A stretch of 64,000 nucleotides of DNA, from assembly GCF_003248515.1 (NCBI RefSeq), contig NZ_QFOB01000003.1, positions 408,415 through 472,414 on the forward strand, given 5' to 3'. Shown here one piece after another: positions 46,259 through 54,942 of this stretch. Positions within the stretch are counted from its first letter, which is position 1. Each line of letters starts with the position of its first letter. Source of the stretch: Sphingomonas sp. Its GTDB lineage: Bacteria; Pseudomonadota; Alphaproteobacteria; Sphingomonadales; Sphingomonadaceae. The notes under the pieces were generated by a model. It worked only from the letters and a program-made list of their open reading frames with translations. It did not search any database and had not been told where the DNA came from. A program made the position numbers and the translations under genes.

Positions 46259-47665
46259 ATGACTGATTTCGCACCGCTTCTGATCGCCGACCGCCGTCAG
46301 CTCGCCACCATCCTCTACAAGGTAACCAAGTCCGGCTTCGATGCTTGGCTGAAGGATCTGCCGCAGCGGGCGCGCACCGCCGTGTCCGTCGCGCGTTTCA
46401 AGGGCGAGCCCGGCAGCGTGGTGATCCTGCCCGGCGACAAGGTGGACGAATGGAATGCCGCGGCGGGCGTGAGCGAGGAGGGCAATCCGTGGGATCTCGC
46501 CGCCGCCGCGCAAAAGCTGCCCGAGGGAATGTATCGACTCGCGGCGCAGGGTGAACCCGGTGAAGCCGCGCTGGGCTGGCTGCTCGCGCAGCACCGCTTC
46601 GATACCTATCGCAGCGCCCCCAAGCCCGAAGCCGCCCGGATCCTGCTGACGACGGACATCGCCTCGATCGACGAGACGGTGCGCCTGGCCCATGCGGTCG
46701 CCATGGTGCGCGACATGGTGGATACGCCGAGCGCCGACATGGGGCCGGCCGAATTGCAGGGCGCCGCGCAGGCGCTCGCCACCGCCAACAGGGCTACCTG
46801 CCGCATCACGCGGGGCGATGCGCTGCTGGCGGGCTTCCCGATGATCCACGCCGTCGGCCGCGCCGCCGCGCGCCATCGCGAGCCGCGCCTGATCGAGCTG
46901 GAATGGGGCGATCCCTCGCATCCGCGCATCGCCCTGATCGGCAAGGGCGTCTGCTTCGATTCGGGCGGGCTCGACATCAAGCCTTCGAGCGGCATGCTGC
47001 TGATGAAGAAGGACATGGGCGGCGCGGCGCATGCGCTGGCGCTCGCCCGGCTCGTGATGGAGAGCCACCTGCCCGTGCGCCTGCACATGCTGGTGCCCGC
47101 GGTGGAGAATGCGATCTCGGCCGATGCCTTCCGCCCGGGCGACATTCTGAAGAGCCGCAAGGGTCTGCACGTCGAGATCGGCAATACCGACGCCGAAGGC
47201 CGGCTGATACTGGCCGACGCGATCACCCTCGCCTGCGAGAGCGAGAAGGCCAAGCTGCCGGAACTGGTGATCGACTTCGCGACGCTGACCGGCGCGGCCC
47301 GCGTCGCGCTGGGGCCTGACCTGCCCGCCCTGTTCACCAATGACGACGCCCTTGCGGATGCGCTGCTCGCGGCCGGCGGGTCCATCGGCGATCCGCTGTG
47401 GCGTCTGCCATTGTGGGCGCCCTACAGCGACATGCTCAAGTCCGACGTGGCGGATGTGAACAATGCGGGCAGCGGCGGCTTCGCCGGATCCATCACCGCC
47501 GCCCTGTTTCTCGAACGCTTCGTCGCGAGCGGCGTCGCGTGGGCGCATCTGGATACCTTCGCCTGGAACCCCGCCGCCAAGGCCGGGCGCCCGAAAGGCG
47601 GAGAGGCGCTGGGCCTTCGCGCCGCCTGGACGATGCTGAAACGGCGCTTCGCCCCACCGGGCTGA
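46259..47665 (+). CDS. leucyl aminopeptidase family protein (M17)
   Basis: A 468-residue metallo-aminopeptidase that removes N-terminal residues from peptides. The C-terminal catalytic domain has ALIGKGVCFDSGGLDIKPSS (lysine and aspartate of the di-zinc site), MLLMKKDMGGAAHALA (second lysine and aspartate), VEIGNTDAEGRLILADA (aspartate-glutamate pair with the catalytic arginine), and DFATLTGAARVALG. The N-terminal domain (1-130) is the variable regulatory part. Cytoplasmic hexamer in related enzymes. It starts 31 bp after the cupin. Confidence 0.93.
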   Translation: MTDFAPLLIADRRQLATILYKVTKSGFDAWLKDLPQRARTAVSVARFKGEPGSVVILPGDKVDEWNAAAGVSEEGNPWDLAAAAQKLPEGMYRLAAQGEPGEAALGWLLAQHRFDTYRSAPKPEAARILLTTDIASIDETVRLAHAVAMVRDMVDTPSADMGPAELQGAAQALATANRATCRITRGDALLAGFPMIHAVGRAAARHREPRLIELEWGDPSHPRIALIGKGVCFDSGGLDIKPSSGMLLMKKDMGGAAHALALARLVMESHLPVRLHMLVPAVENAISADAFRPGDILKSRKGLHVEIGNTDAEGRLILADAITLACESEKAKLPELVIDFATLTGAARVALGPDLPALFTNDDALADALLAAGGSIGDPLWRLPLWAPYSDMLKSDVADVNNAGSGGFAGSITAALFLERFVASGVAWAHLDTFAWNPAAKAGRPKGGEALGLRAAWTMLKRRFAPPG

Positions 47666-47760
47666 TCCGCGGCCGATCTGACCGGCCATGAAACGATCTG
47701 CGCGCTGGGGTGTTACCTTGTCCCGGGAGGAGGAGATCGTTTCGGACGAGAGGCACGGTT

Positions 47761-48123
47761 ATGATGCATGACAACACCCTGGCGGGCTGGATGCAGACCC
47801 TGGTCGGCTATGTCAGATCCGGCCGGCCCGATTTGACGAACCGGCAGATGGCGCTGCTCCTGCTCGTCTATCTGACCCCCGGCCCACATACGGTGCGCGG
47901 GCTTGCGCAGGCACTGGGCGTTTCCAAGCCGGTCGTTACCCGCGCCTTGAACACGCTCGGCGCGCTCGGCTATCTGCGGCGCGAACGCGATGAGGCCGAT
48001 CGGCGCAACATCTTCATCGCGCATACCGATTTGGGGGCTCATTTCCTTGAAGGCTTCGGAGGTCTCATCGGCAGCGACGCACCCGATCCGCTCAACCGCC
48101 AGCTCCGCCACGCCCAGGGCTGA
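47761..48123 (+). CDS. MarR-family regulator, 120 aa
   Basis: A 120-residue compact winged-helix protein from ATG 47761. TNRQMALLLLVYLTPG then HTVRGLAQALGVSKPVVTRA is the helix-turn-helix and LGYLRRERDEADRRNIFIAH the wing with the D-x-R-x3 pattern of MarR proteins. The usual dimerisation helices are short. The NlpC/P60 gene starts 67 bp later and may share its transcript. The ligand is unknown. Confidence 0.82.
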   Translation: MMHDNTLAGWMQTLVGYVRSGRPDLTNRQMALLLLVYLTPGPHTVRGLAQALGVSKPVVTRALNTLGALGYLRRERDEADRRNIFIAHTDLGAHFLEGFGGLIGSDAPDPLNRQLRHAQG

Positions 48124-48190
48124 CACGCGGCCCGGCGCGATTCCGGATCGGGCGAGGCTCGACGGCCCTTCCCGCCCGCTCGATCCGCGC

Positions 48191-49003
48191 GTGAACGCCT
48201 ATCGCAAGGACGTGGCGGACATAAAGCTGGCGGGCACGCTTTTCGCGCCCCACTATGCCGCGCCCAGCCGCCGTCGGCTTATGGCCCCCTTCGCCTCCCT
48301 CCACGCCGCCCCGTCCTCCGATTCGATCGCGGTCTCCCAGCTCCTTCGGGGCGAGGAATTCGACGTGTTCGATATCGTCTCAGGCTGGGCGTGGGGGCGT
48401 TGCGCGCATGACGATTATGTCGGCTATCTGCCGGCGGACCTGCTCGCCCAGATGCCGGCGGCGGCGACGCATCGCATCGCCGTGCCGACCGCGCTGGTCT
48501 TCGCGCGGCCCGACATCAAGGCGCCCGTGATCGCGCGATGGCCGATCGGCGCGCGCTTCGCCGGTACGGAGAATGGCTCTTTCCTGGAAAGCGAGGCGGG
48601 CTTCGTCCACCGGCGGCATGCGCTGCCGATCGGCGCGCGGCGGGATCTGATCGAAACCGCGACATCCCTGATCGGCCAGCCCTATCTGTGGGGTGGGCGC
48701 GGTGGCGGGGGCATCGATTGTTCGGGGCTCGTCCAGGTTGCGTGCGCCTTCGCCGGCCTCGATTGCCCGCGCGACAGCGATATGCAGCGCGAGGGGCTCG
48801 GGCGGGCTCTGGCCCAGGACGAACAGGCCGGCACCGGGGACGCGATCTTCTTTCCCGGCCATGTCGGGCTGATGCTGGACGGAAGCCGCCTGCTCCACGC
48901 CAACGCCTTCGCAATGGCCGTCACGATCGAGCCACTGGTTGACGTCGTCGCCCGACTGGATCAGGAGCCCGCTCCCATTCTGGCACGGCGGAGAATCGCG
49001 TGA
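48191..49003 (+). CDS. NlpC/P60 (C40) peptidoglycan peptidase
   Basis: About 270 residues from GTG 48191. An upstream start inside the marR gene cannot be excluded. An SH3b-like N-terminal region (50-150) has LLRGEEFDVFDIVSGWAWGR and DYVGYLPADLL. The NlpC/P60 domain follows: YLWGGRGGGGIDCSGLVQVA has the catalytic cysteine, FFPGHVGLMLDGSRLLHANA the two histidines. It cuts peptide stems of the wall. No signal peptide is visible, which is common for this group. Its last four bases overlap argC. Confidence 0.88.
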   Translation: MNAYRKDVADIKLAGTLFAPHYAAPSRRRLMAPFASLHAAPSSDSIAVSQLLRGEEFDVFDIVSGWAWGRCAHDDYVGYLPADLLAQMPAAATHRIAVPTALVFARPDIKAPVIARWPIGARFAGTENGSFLESEAGFVHRRHALPIGARRDLIETATSLIGQPYLWGGRGGGGIDCSGLVQVACAFAGLDCPRDSDMQREGLGRALAQDEQAGTGDAIFFPGHVGLMLDGSRLLHANAFAMAVTIEPLVDVVARLDQEPAPILARRRIA

Positions 49004-49935
49004 AGATATTCGTCGATGGTGCGGTCGGCACCACGGGTCTCGAAATTGGCGAGCGGCTGACGGGTCGCGCCGAGATCGAATTGCTGACGCTTCCCGAGGA
49101 GCGACGCAAGGATCCGGCCGCACGCGGCGACGCGCTCAACGCCGCCGACATCGTCATCCTGTGCCTTCCGGACGACGCCGCGCGGGAGGCCGTGGCATTG
49201 CTGGAGGGATCGTCGACGCGGATCATCGACGCATCGACAGCGCATCGCATCGCGCCGGGCTGGGCCTATGGCTTTCCCGAGCTGGAAGCCGGCACGCGGC
49301 AGGAAATCGGTGCGGCACGGCTCGTCGCCAATCCGGGCTGCTATCCCACCGGTTTCCTCGCGCTCGTGCGGCCGCTGGTGCGCGCCGGACTGCTGCCGGC
49401 GGAAAGCCTGCTTTCGGTGAATGCCACCTCCGGCTATTCGGGCGGCGGCAAATCCATGATTTCGGCGTTCGAGGATCCGAACGATCCGGGCGCCACCGAT
49501 ACGGCCTTCCGCACCTATGGCATGAATCTCGCGCACAAGCATGTGCCCGAAATGACGGTCCATGCCGGCCTGAAGCATCCACCGATCTTCCTGCCGGCGG
49601 TGGCGCGCGCCTATCGCGGCATGATCGTGGAGGTGCCTATCCACCTTCATGCCTTGCCGGGCACGCCCCGCCTGGGTGATCTGCGCGCGGCGCTGGCCGA
49701 TCATTATGCGGGCAGCGCGCTCGTGCGCGTGATCGACGAACCTCCCGCGATGCTGACCATCGAGCGGCTGGCCGGAACGGACCGGATCGATCTCTTCGTC
49801 TATGGTGACGAGAAGACCGGGCAGGCCCGGCTGGTCGCGGCGCTCGACAATCTCGGCAAGGGCGCGGCCGGCGCCGCCGTCCAGAACATGAACCTGATGG
49901 CGGGCCTGCCCGAAACGGCGGGGCTCAGGCTCTAG
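49000..49935 (+). CDS. argC: N-acetyl-gamma-glutamyl-phosphate reductase
   Basis: A 311-residue NADPH enzyme of arginine synthesis from GTG 49000, overlapping the peptidase gene by 4 bp. IFVDGAVGTTGLEIGERL is the cofactor loop, LVANPGCYPTGFLALVRPL has the catalytic cysteine, and SGYSGGGKSMISAFED and NLAHKHVPEM are the substrate and histidine blocks. The length is that of the short (type 2) ArgC form of about 310 residues. It is the last gene of the run; a 16-bp hairpin follows. Confidence 0.94.
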   Translation: MKIFVDGAVGTTGLEIGERLTGRAEIELLTLPEERRKDPAARGDALNAADIVILCLPDDAAREAVALLEGSSTRIIDASTAHRIAPGWAYGFPELEAGTRQEIGAARLVANPGCYPTGFLALVRPLVRAGLLPAESLLSVNATSGYSGGGKSMISAFEDPNDPGATDTAFRTYGMNLAHKHVPEMTVHAGLKHPPIFLPAVARAYRGMIVEVPIHLHALPGTPRLGDLRAALADHYAGSALVRVIDEPPAMLTIERLAGTDRIDLFVYGDEKTGQARLVAALDNLGKGAAGAAVQNMNLMAGLPETAGLRL

Positions 49936-49993
49936 GCCGGTCTGCGCGCGGGGGAGTCACCGCCCGGCCGGGAAATAGCGGCAGAACAGAAGC

Positions 49994-50034
49994 CTGGAGC
50001 CGTTGATCCAACACAACCGGATCAACGGCTCCAG
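49994..50034. terminator. perfect 16-bp hairpin between convergent genes
   Basis: CTGGAGCCGTTGATCC (49994-50009) and GGATCAACGGCTCCAG (50019-50034) form a perfect stem around a 9-base loop, between argC and the convergent SDR gene. Neither strand has a T-run after it, so a simple intrinsic terminator is not certain. Confidence 0.5.
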
Positions 50035-50077
50035 ACGTCCACCGCGACCGATCTCCAGCCCCTGCGGTCCGGATCGC

Positions 50078-50866
50078 TCAGCGATAGCGAGCGGCGACAT
50101 CCCGCCGAGAAAGATTGGGCGCCATCGCCTTGCGGGCTGCATCATAAGCCAGCCACTGGCCCTCGTCCGCAAGCGGCGGGATCGTGACCGTCTCTCCCTT
50201 GTCGAACCCCGCCAGCGCGGCATCGACGAGATCACCGACTTCCATCACCCACTCGGCCGGCAGCGCATCCACATCCTTGCCGGAACGCTCCCAGATTTCG
50301 GTGCGGGTGGCGCCGGGCAGCACCGCCTGCACGCGCAGCTTGCTCTCCGCATGCGCCGAGGCGAGGCCGAGCGTGAGATTGAGCAGATAGGCCTTGGTGC
50401 CGCTGTACACGCCATCGAACATTTCCGGCGCGAGCGCGAGCACGGAAGCAATGTTGATGATCGCGCCGCCGCGCCCGACGAAGAGCTTGCCGGCGGCGGA
50501 GGCGAGCAGCGTCGGCGCGGTCACGTTCAGGGCGATGATCCGTTCCAGCGCCGGCGCCTCATTTTCCAGCAGGCTGCCATTCAGCGACATGCCGGCATTG
50601 TTCACCAGCAGCGTGATCGAGGCATCCGTAGAGAGGCGCCCGGCGACCTTCGCGAGATCGGCGGCATCGGTGAGATCGGCGCGCAGCACATCGATCCCGC
50701 GCCCCGTTTCCTCAGCCAGCCTTTCCGCCAGCGCATCGAGCCGCGCACCATCGCGCGCGACGAGCACCAGATCGAAGCCCCGCTTCGCGAGCCTGTCCGC
50801 ATAGACCGCGCCGATGCCCGAGGATGCGCCCGTGATCAGCGCCGTGCCCTGTGAAGTCACACTCAT
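50078..50866 (-). CDS. short-chain dehydrogenase/reductase divergent from HxlR
   Basis: A 262-residue SDR. ALITGASSGIGAVYADRLAK is the cofactor loop, LLVNNAGMSLNGSLLE the NNAG block, INIASVLALAPEMFDGVYSG with YSGTKAYLLNL the S-Y-K catalytic set. The basic residue after the loop suggests NADPH. ATG 50866 is preferred over ATG 50896, which lies in the operator region. It is divergent from the HxlR regulator by 58 bp and is its likely target, a common layout for aldehyde or quinone-detoxifying SDRs. The substrate is unknown. Confidence 0.86.
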   Translation of the reverse strand: MSVTSQGTALITGASSGIGAVYADRLAKRGFDLVLVARDGARLDALAERLAEETGRGIDVLRADLTDAADLAKVAGRLSTDASITLLVNNAGMSLNGSLLENEAPALERIIALNVTAPTLLASAAGKLFVGRGGAIINIASVLALAPEMFDGVYSGTKAYLLNLTLGLASAHAESKLRVQAVLPGATRTEIWERSGKDVDALPAEWVMEVGDLVDAALAGFDKGETVTIPPLADEGQWLAYDAARKAMAPNLSRRDVAARYR

Positions 50867-50900
50867 TTCGATCGCCCCAGATGATGTCAGTTGCATAATG

Positions 50901-50915
50901 ATAGTTAGTCACTAT
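50901..50915. promoter_or_regulatory. candidate HxlR operator
   Basis: ATAGTTAGTCACTAT is a near-perfect palindrome (ATAGTTA / TCACTAT, 6 of 7 pairs) in an AT-rich patch ten bases before the hxlR start and between the two divergent genes. HxlR-type regulators often bind TAGT/ACTA half-sites beside their own gene. Confidence 0.5.
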
Positions 50916-50924
50916 TCTATTGCA

Positions 50925-51379
50925 ATGGACATGGCGAAAGATTTTGAGGGCCCCTGCCCGGTGGCGCGCGCGCTGAACCGGATCGGGGATGCATGGAGCA
51001 TGCTGATCCTGCGCGATGCCGGCATGGGGATTGCGCGGTTCGATCAGTTCCGCGCGAGCCTCGGCATTGCGCCGAACATCCTTGCCCGGCGCCTGAAGGC
51101 GCTCACCGAGGCGGGGCTCCTGGAAAGGCGGCGCTATTCCACGCGGCCGCCGCGTGACGAATATGTGCTGACGGATGCAGGCCGCGATTTCCTGCCCGTG
51201 CTGCTCACGATCGGCGCCTGGGGCCACCGCCACCACGGACAGGGCGGCACGACGCGCGCGATCGATACGGAAACAGGGCGAACGCTGGAGCCGATCGTCG
51301 TGGATCGGGAAACGGGCCGGCCGATCCAGAGCTTCCGGATCACCATGGTGCCGCCCGGCGAATCAGGCGGCGGGAATGC

Positions 51380-51401
<22 letters not shown>
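50925..51401 (+). CDS. HxlR-family transcriptional regulator
   Basis: A 158-residue winged-helix protein from ATG 50925. CPVARALNRIGDAWSMLILR carries the conserved N-terminal cysteine (redox or electrophile sensor in some relatives) and the start of the HTH. RFDQFRASLGIAPNILARRL and AGLLERRRYSTRPPRDEYVLT are recognition helix and wing. Divergent from an SDR with a palindrome between them. Its last 22 bases (51380-51401) overlap the 3' end of tRNA-Thr on the other strand, so its C-terminal residues are encoded by antisense tRNA sequence. Confidence 0.86.
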
Positions 51402-51454
<53 letters not shown>

Positions 51455-51463
51455 ACGGCCAGC

Positions 51464-51694
51464 ATGGCCTCCCTGACGGGAGGTGGCGCCTATGGCGAAG
51501 GCGGCCACGAAGGTCAATGGCAAGAGGGCCTGTTCGACGCTATCAGCGCGAAGATGGCCAAGGACGATCCCGAACGCGCGGCGCGGCTGGCCGAGGCGCT
51601 GCGGCAGAATCTGCGCCGCCGCAAGGCGCAGGCACGCGCCACCGACGACGCGCCCGATCCGCTCAGCCCTCCAGAGGAGCCACCGCGCGACTGA
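51464..51694 (+). CDS. small basic protein, uncertain start, possible frameshift
   Basis: The C-terminal part is convincing: EGLFDAISAKMAKDDPERAA, then RLAEALRQNLRRRKAQARAT, a charged helical family seen in sphingomonads. In the same frame the only early start is ATG 51464, just ten bases from the tRNA-Thr 5' end. An ATG at 51492 (MAKAATKVNG) would be the expected N-terminus but is in another frame, joining near 51522. So either the start is unusual or one base is missing or extra. The end overlaps the convergent M24 gene by 32 bp. Confidence 0.45.
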   Translation: MASLTGGGAYGEGGHEGQWQEGLFDAISAKMAKDDPERAARLAEALRQNLRRRKAQARATDDAPDPLSPPEEPPRD

Positions 51695-53462
51695 ACCATA
51701 GGGCCGCCTCGCCCGAAAGTTGCGGCCCCACGATCGCCGCCACCTTCGCGTGATAGGCATCCACCCAGGCACGCTCGGCCGGGGTGAGCAGGGCGAGATC
51801 GATGAGCGCCCGATCGATCGGCGCGAAGGTGAGCGTTTCGAATCCCAGCAGCTTCCTTTCGGCACCGGGCACCTCGCGCGGCTCCACCAGCACCAGATTC
51901 TCGATGCGGATGCCATATTCCCCGGTCTTGTAATAACCGGGCTCGTTCGAAAGGATCATGCCGGCGCGCAGCGGCTCGTCCCCGCCCACGAAGGCGCCGC
52001 CCACCGGCGCGATGCGCTGCGGCCCTTCGTGCACGGCAAGGAAGGCGCCCACGCCATGGCCCGTGCCATGGGCATAATCGAGGCCCGCCGCCCACAGGAA
52101 CTGGCGCGCGAGCGTATCGAGCTGGCCGCCGCGCGTGCCTTCCGGGAAGACCGCCGTCGCCAGCGCGATATGCCCCTTGAGCACGCGGGTGAAGCGATCG
52201 CGCATCTCCGCCGTGGGCGTGCCGATCGCAACGGTGCGCGTCACATCCGTGGTGCCATCCTGATACTGGCCGCCCGAATCGACGAGATAGAGCGAGTTCG
52301 GCTCCAGCGGGCGATTGCTCTCCTCGCTCACGCGATAATGGACCACGGCGCCATTCGGCCCCGCGCCCGAAATCGTATCGAAGGAAAGATCGCGCAACGC
52401 CCCGGTTTCCTCGCGAAAGGCGAGCAGCCGATTCTGCGCCGAGATTTCGGTAACGCCGCCGCCGGGCGCCTCCACCGACAGCCAGTGGAGAAAGCGCGCG
52501 AGCGCGGCGCCATCGCGCGCCTGTGCCGCCCGGTGGCCGCCCAGTTCCGCCGCATTCTTGATCGCCTTGGGCAGCACCGCCGGATCGCGCAGCGGCAGGA
52601 TGCGGGCACCGGCCCGGTCGAGCGCCCCGAAGATCGCGGCGACCGCGCGCTCGGGATCGGCGACGATCGTCTTGCCCGAGAGGCCGGCGAGATGATCGGC
52701 AAAGGCATCGCGCGGATGCAGGCGCACGGCATTGCCGAGATGCTGGCGAACCTCGTCCGTCAGCTTGTCCGGCGCGACGAAAAGATCGGCCGTGCCATCC
52801 GCCGCGACCAGCGCATAGGCCAGCGCCACGGGCGTCCGATCGACATCGGCACCACGCACGTTGAACGTCCAGGCGATCGAATCGAGCGCGGACAGGACGG
52901 CGGCGTCCGCACCCTGCGACACGAGCCAGTCCGCCATCTCGGCCCGCTTTTCGGCCGAACTGCGCCCGGCCAGCTCGTTCGGCTGGACAACAAGGCGCGC
53001 GGCCGAGGGCAGCGGCTTATCCGGCCAGACCGCATCGACCGGGTTGGTTTCCACCGCCACCAACGTGGCGCCCTTCGCCTTCAGCGCGGCCGTGGCCTGC
53101 GCGACCCAGCCGCGCGTGTGCAGCCATGGATCATAGCCGATCCGCGCGCCCTCCTTCGCATGGGCACCCAGCCATTGCGCGACGCTTGTCTGCGGCACGG
53201 ACTGGTAGGACCAGTTGCTGCCATCCACCTGCTCGCGAACCTGGAGCGTATAGCGACCATCGACGAAGATGGCGGCTTCCGCCGGCAGCACCACAGCGGA
53301 GCCGGCCGACCCTTCGAACCCCGTCAGCCACGCCAGCCTCTGGGCATAGGCGCCCACATATTCGGACATATGCTCGTCCGTGAGGGGGACGACGAAGCCG
53401 TCCAGGCGGCGGCGGGCAAGCTCCTCGCGGAGGGCGGAAAGGCGGTCTGCATGAGTCGACAT
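51663..53462 (-). CDS. pepP: aminopeptidase P family protein (M24B)
   Basis: A 599-residue cytoplasmic metallopeptidase that releases N-terminal residues followed by proline. It is of the long three-domain type: two creatinase-like N-terminal domains (1-300) and a pita-bread catalytic domain. The metal residues are in LYLVDSGGQYQDGTTDVTRT (two aspartates), YAHGTGHGVGAFLAVHE (histidine), ILSNEPGYYKTGEYG (glutamate) and IRIENLVLVE (glutamate). The length agrees with prolidase-like APP1 enzymes. The gene symbol is by family only. Confidence 0.9.
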   Translation of the reverse strand: MSTHADRLSALREELARRRLDGFVVPLTDEHMSEYVGAYAQRLAWLTGFEGSAGSAVVLPAEAAIFVDGRYTLQVREQVDGSNWSYQSVPQTSVAQWLGAHAKEGARIGYDPWLHTRGWVAQATAALKAKGATLVAVETNPVDAVWPDKPLPSAARLVVQPNELAGRSSAEKRAEMADWLVSQGADAAVLSALDSIAWTFNVRGADVDRTPVALAYALVAADGTADLFVAPDKLTDEVRQHLGNAVRLHPRDAFADHLAGLSGKTIVADPERAVAAIFGALDRAGARILPLRDPAVLPKAIKNAAELGGHRAAQARDGAALARFLHWLSVEAPGGGVTEISAQNRLLAFREETGALRDLSFDTISGAGPNGAVVHYRVSEESNRPLEPNSLYLVDSGGQYQDGTTDVTRTVAIGTPTAEMRDRFTRVLKGHIALATAVFPEGTRGGQLDTLARQFLWAAGLDYAHGTGHGVGAFLAVHEGPQRIAPVGGAFVGGDEPLRAGMILSNEPGYYKTGEYGIRIENLVLVEPREVPGAERKLLGFETLTFAPIDRALIDLALLTPAERAWVDAYHAKVAAIVGPQLSGEAALWFSRAVAPLEG

Positions 53463-53698
53463 CGCGCCACTCTAGACCGGGATGGGGGGCGCTGGAATTG
53501 CCACAGCGATCGAAAGGACACCCTGACTGGCATTTCCGCGACCCGCCCCCTATATCGCCAGCAACATTCCTGTCGCAGATCGACGATCTCCGGCGCTCGC
53601 GGCCTTCCCTCCCCTTCCCGACCTTCCGGGGCCCGCCCGGATGGAGAGCCGCCGCGCCGGGAATGGCGGCTGCACCTCCCTCCGGAGACCGAATCACG

Positions 53699-53884
53699 AT
53701 GAGCACCGAAAGCGAATTGTGCCGCGCGCGCGCCGCACAGGCCCGGGCGGAAGCCGACGCCGCCACCCTCGAAAATGTGCGCGAACGCTGCCTGCGCGCC
53801 GAAGCCGCGTGGATCGCGATGGCCGAGCGCGGCGAACATGCCGATACGATGCGCGCCAATCTGGCGGCCGCGAAACAGGGCTGA
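53699..53884 (+). CDS. small helical protein, 61 aa
   Basis: A 61-residue charged, alanine-rich helical protein: CRARAAQARAEADAATLENV and AWIAMAERGEHADTMRANLA. ATG 53699 has CCGGAGA about eight bases upstream. No signal peptide. Similar tiny helical proteins are common in sphingomonads and have no known role. The 236-bp region before it carries no other gene. Confidence 0.6.
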   Translation: MSTESELCRARAAQARAEADAATLENVRERCLRAEAAWIAMAERGEHADTMRANLAAAKQG

Positions 53885-53989
53885 CGCGCGCCTGTCCTCA
53901 AATCGGGCCATCATCTCTCGGGTGCAGGGATCGTGCGGCGGGACAGCGCGTTCAGCCGATCTGCCATCCCTCCCGGAGACGATGATCCG

Positions 53990-54409
53990 ATGACATTCCG
54001 CTTTGCCGCTTTGCCTGCTCTGGCGCTCCCCGCCATCGCCCTGATCGCCGCGCCTGCCGCCGCGCAGGCGCCCAATTGGGCGAAGGGCACGCAGATCACC
54101 GTGACGATGACCAACAAGGGCTATGCGCCCCGCCGCATCACGATGCGGCAGGGCGCCCAATATGTGCTGCGCCTGCGCAACCCCAGCGATCGCGCACATA
54201 CCTTCGCGGCGAAGGAATTCTTCGCACAGGCGCGCATCTCCCCGCGTGACCAGGGGCTGATCCCGCGCAACGAGGTGGTGCTGAAGCCGGGCCGGAGCGC
54301 GACGCTCCACATCGTCGCGCCGACGACCCCGAACGCGCTCTACACCTTCAAGAGCACGCGCATCCAGGATGCCGCGAGCGACTTCAAGGGCGAGATCGTC
54401 GTCCGCTGA
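53990..54409 (+). CDS. secreted cupredoxin-like protein
   Basis: A 139-residue periplasmic protein from ATG 53990 with a GGAG site. Signal peptide about 1-25 (ending APAAAQA). The rest is a small beta-barrel of cupredoxin type (ITVTMTNKGYAPRRITMRQG, LRLRNPSDRAHTFAAKEFFA, LKPGRSATLHIVAPTTP). The normal type-1 copper set is incomplete: a histidine is seen in the AHTF position but no cysteine ligand, so it may not bind copper in the usual way. Possibly linked to OsmC downstream. Confidence 0.65.
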   Translation: MTFRFAALPALALPAIALIAAPAAAQAPNWAKGTQITVTMTNKGYAPRRITMRQGAQYVLRLRNPSDRAHTFAAKEFFAQARISPRDQGLIPRNEVVLKPGRSATLHIVAPTTPNALYTFKSTRIQDAASDFKGEIVVR

Positions 54410-54468
54410 TCGACGGGATGCGCCGGATGGCGCATCATCGATGCCCCATGCAAGGAAGGGAGATCCGC

Positions 54469-54894
54469 ATGATCACACGCACCGCCACCGCCCGCTACGA
54501 AGGGCTCGGCAAAGACGGCAAGGGCCATATCAGCAGCCAGTCCGGCGTGCTGGATGATACGCCCTACGGCTTCAACACGCGCTTCGGCGACGAGAAAGGG
54601 ACGAACCCCGAGGAGTTGATCGCCGCATCCCATTCCGCCTGCTTCACGATGGCGCTCTCCTTCGCGCTGGCCGGCGCAGGCTTTACCGAGGGCACGCTGG
54701 AGACGACCGCAAAGGTGAAGCTCGACAAGGATGGCGACGGCTTCAAGGTCAGCCGTTCGGATCTGGAGCTGAAGGCCAGCATTCCGGGGATCGACGCGGA
54801 TACATTCGCCGGGATCGCGGCGGGCGCCAAGGCGAATTGCCCGATCTCGAAACTGTTCAATGCGGAAATCACGCTGACGCACACGTTGATCTGA
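54469..54894 (+). CDS. OsmC-family hydroperoxide reductase
   Basis: A 141-residue protein from ATG 54469, preceded by AAGGAAGGGAG. The two redox cysteines are present in SHSACFTMALSFALAG and GAKANCPISKLFNAEI, separated as in OsmC/Ohr. It reduces organic peroxides with lipoyl or thiol partners in the cytoplasm. NPEELIAASHSACFTM is the family signature. It ends just before a hairpin that separates it from the convergent cyclophilin gene. Confidence 0.92.
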   Translation: MITRTATARYEGLGKDGKGHISSQSGVLDDTPYGFNTRFGDEKGTNPEELIAASHSACFTMALSFALAGAGFTEGTLETTAKVKLDKDGDGFKVSRSDLELKASIPGIDADTFAGIAAGAKANCPISKLFNAEITLTHTLI

Positions 54895-54905
54895 TCGCCC
54901 GCCAC

Positions 54906-54939
54906 CCCCGTCATTTCCGTGCGTGCGGAAATGACGGGG
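54906..54939. terminator. bidirectional hairpin between osmC and the cyclophilin gene
   Basis: CCCCGTCATTTCC (54906-54918) pairs with GGAAATGACGGGG (54927-54939) around an 8-base loop, between two convergent genes. No T-run follows on either strand. Confidence 0.5.
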
Positions 54940-54942
54940 CCA

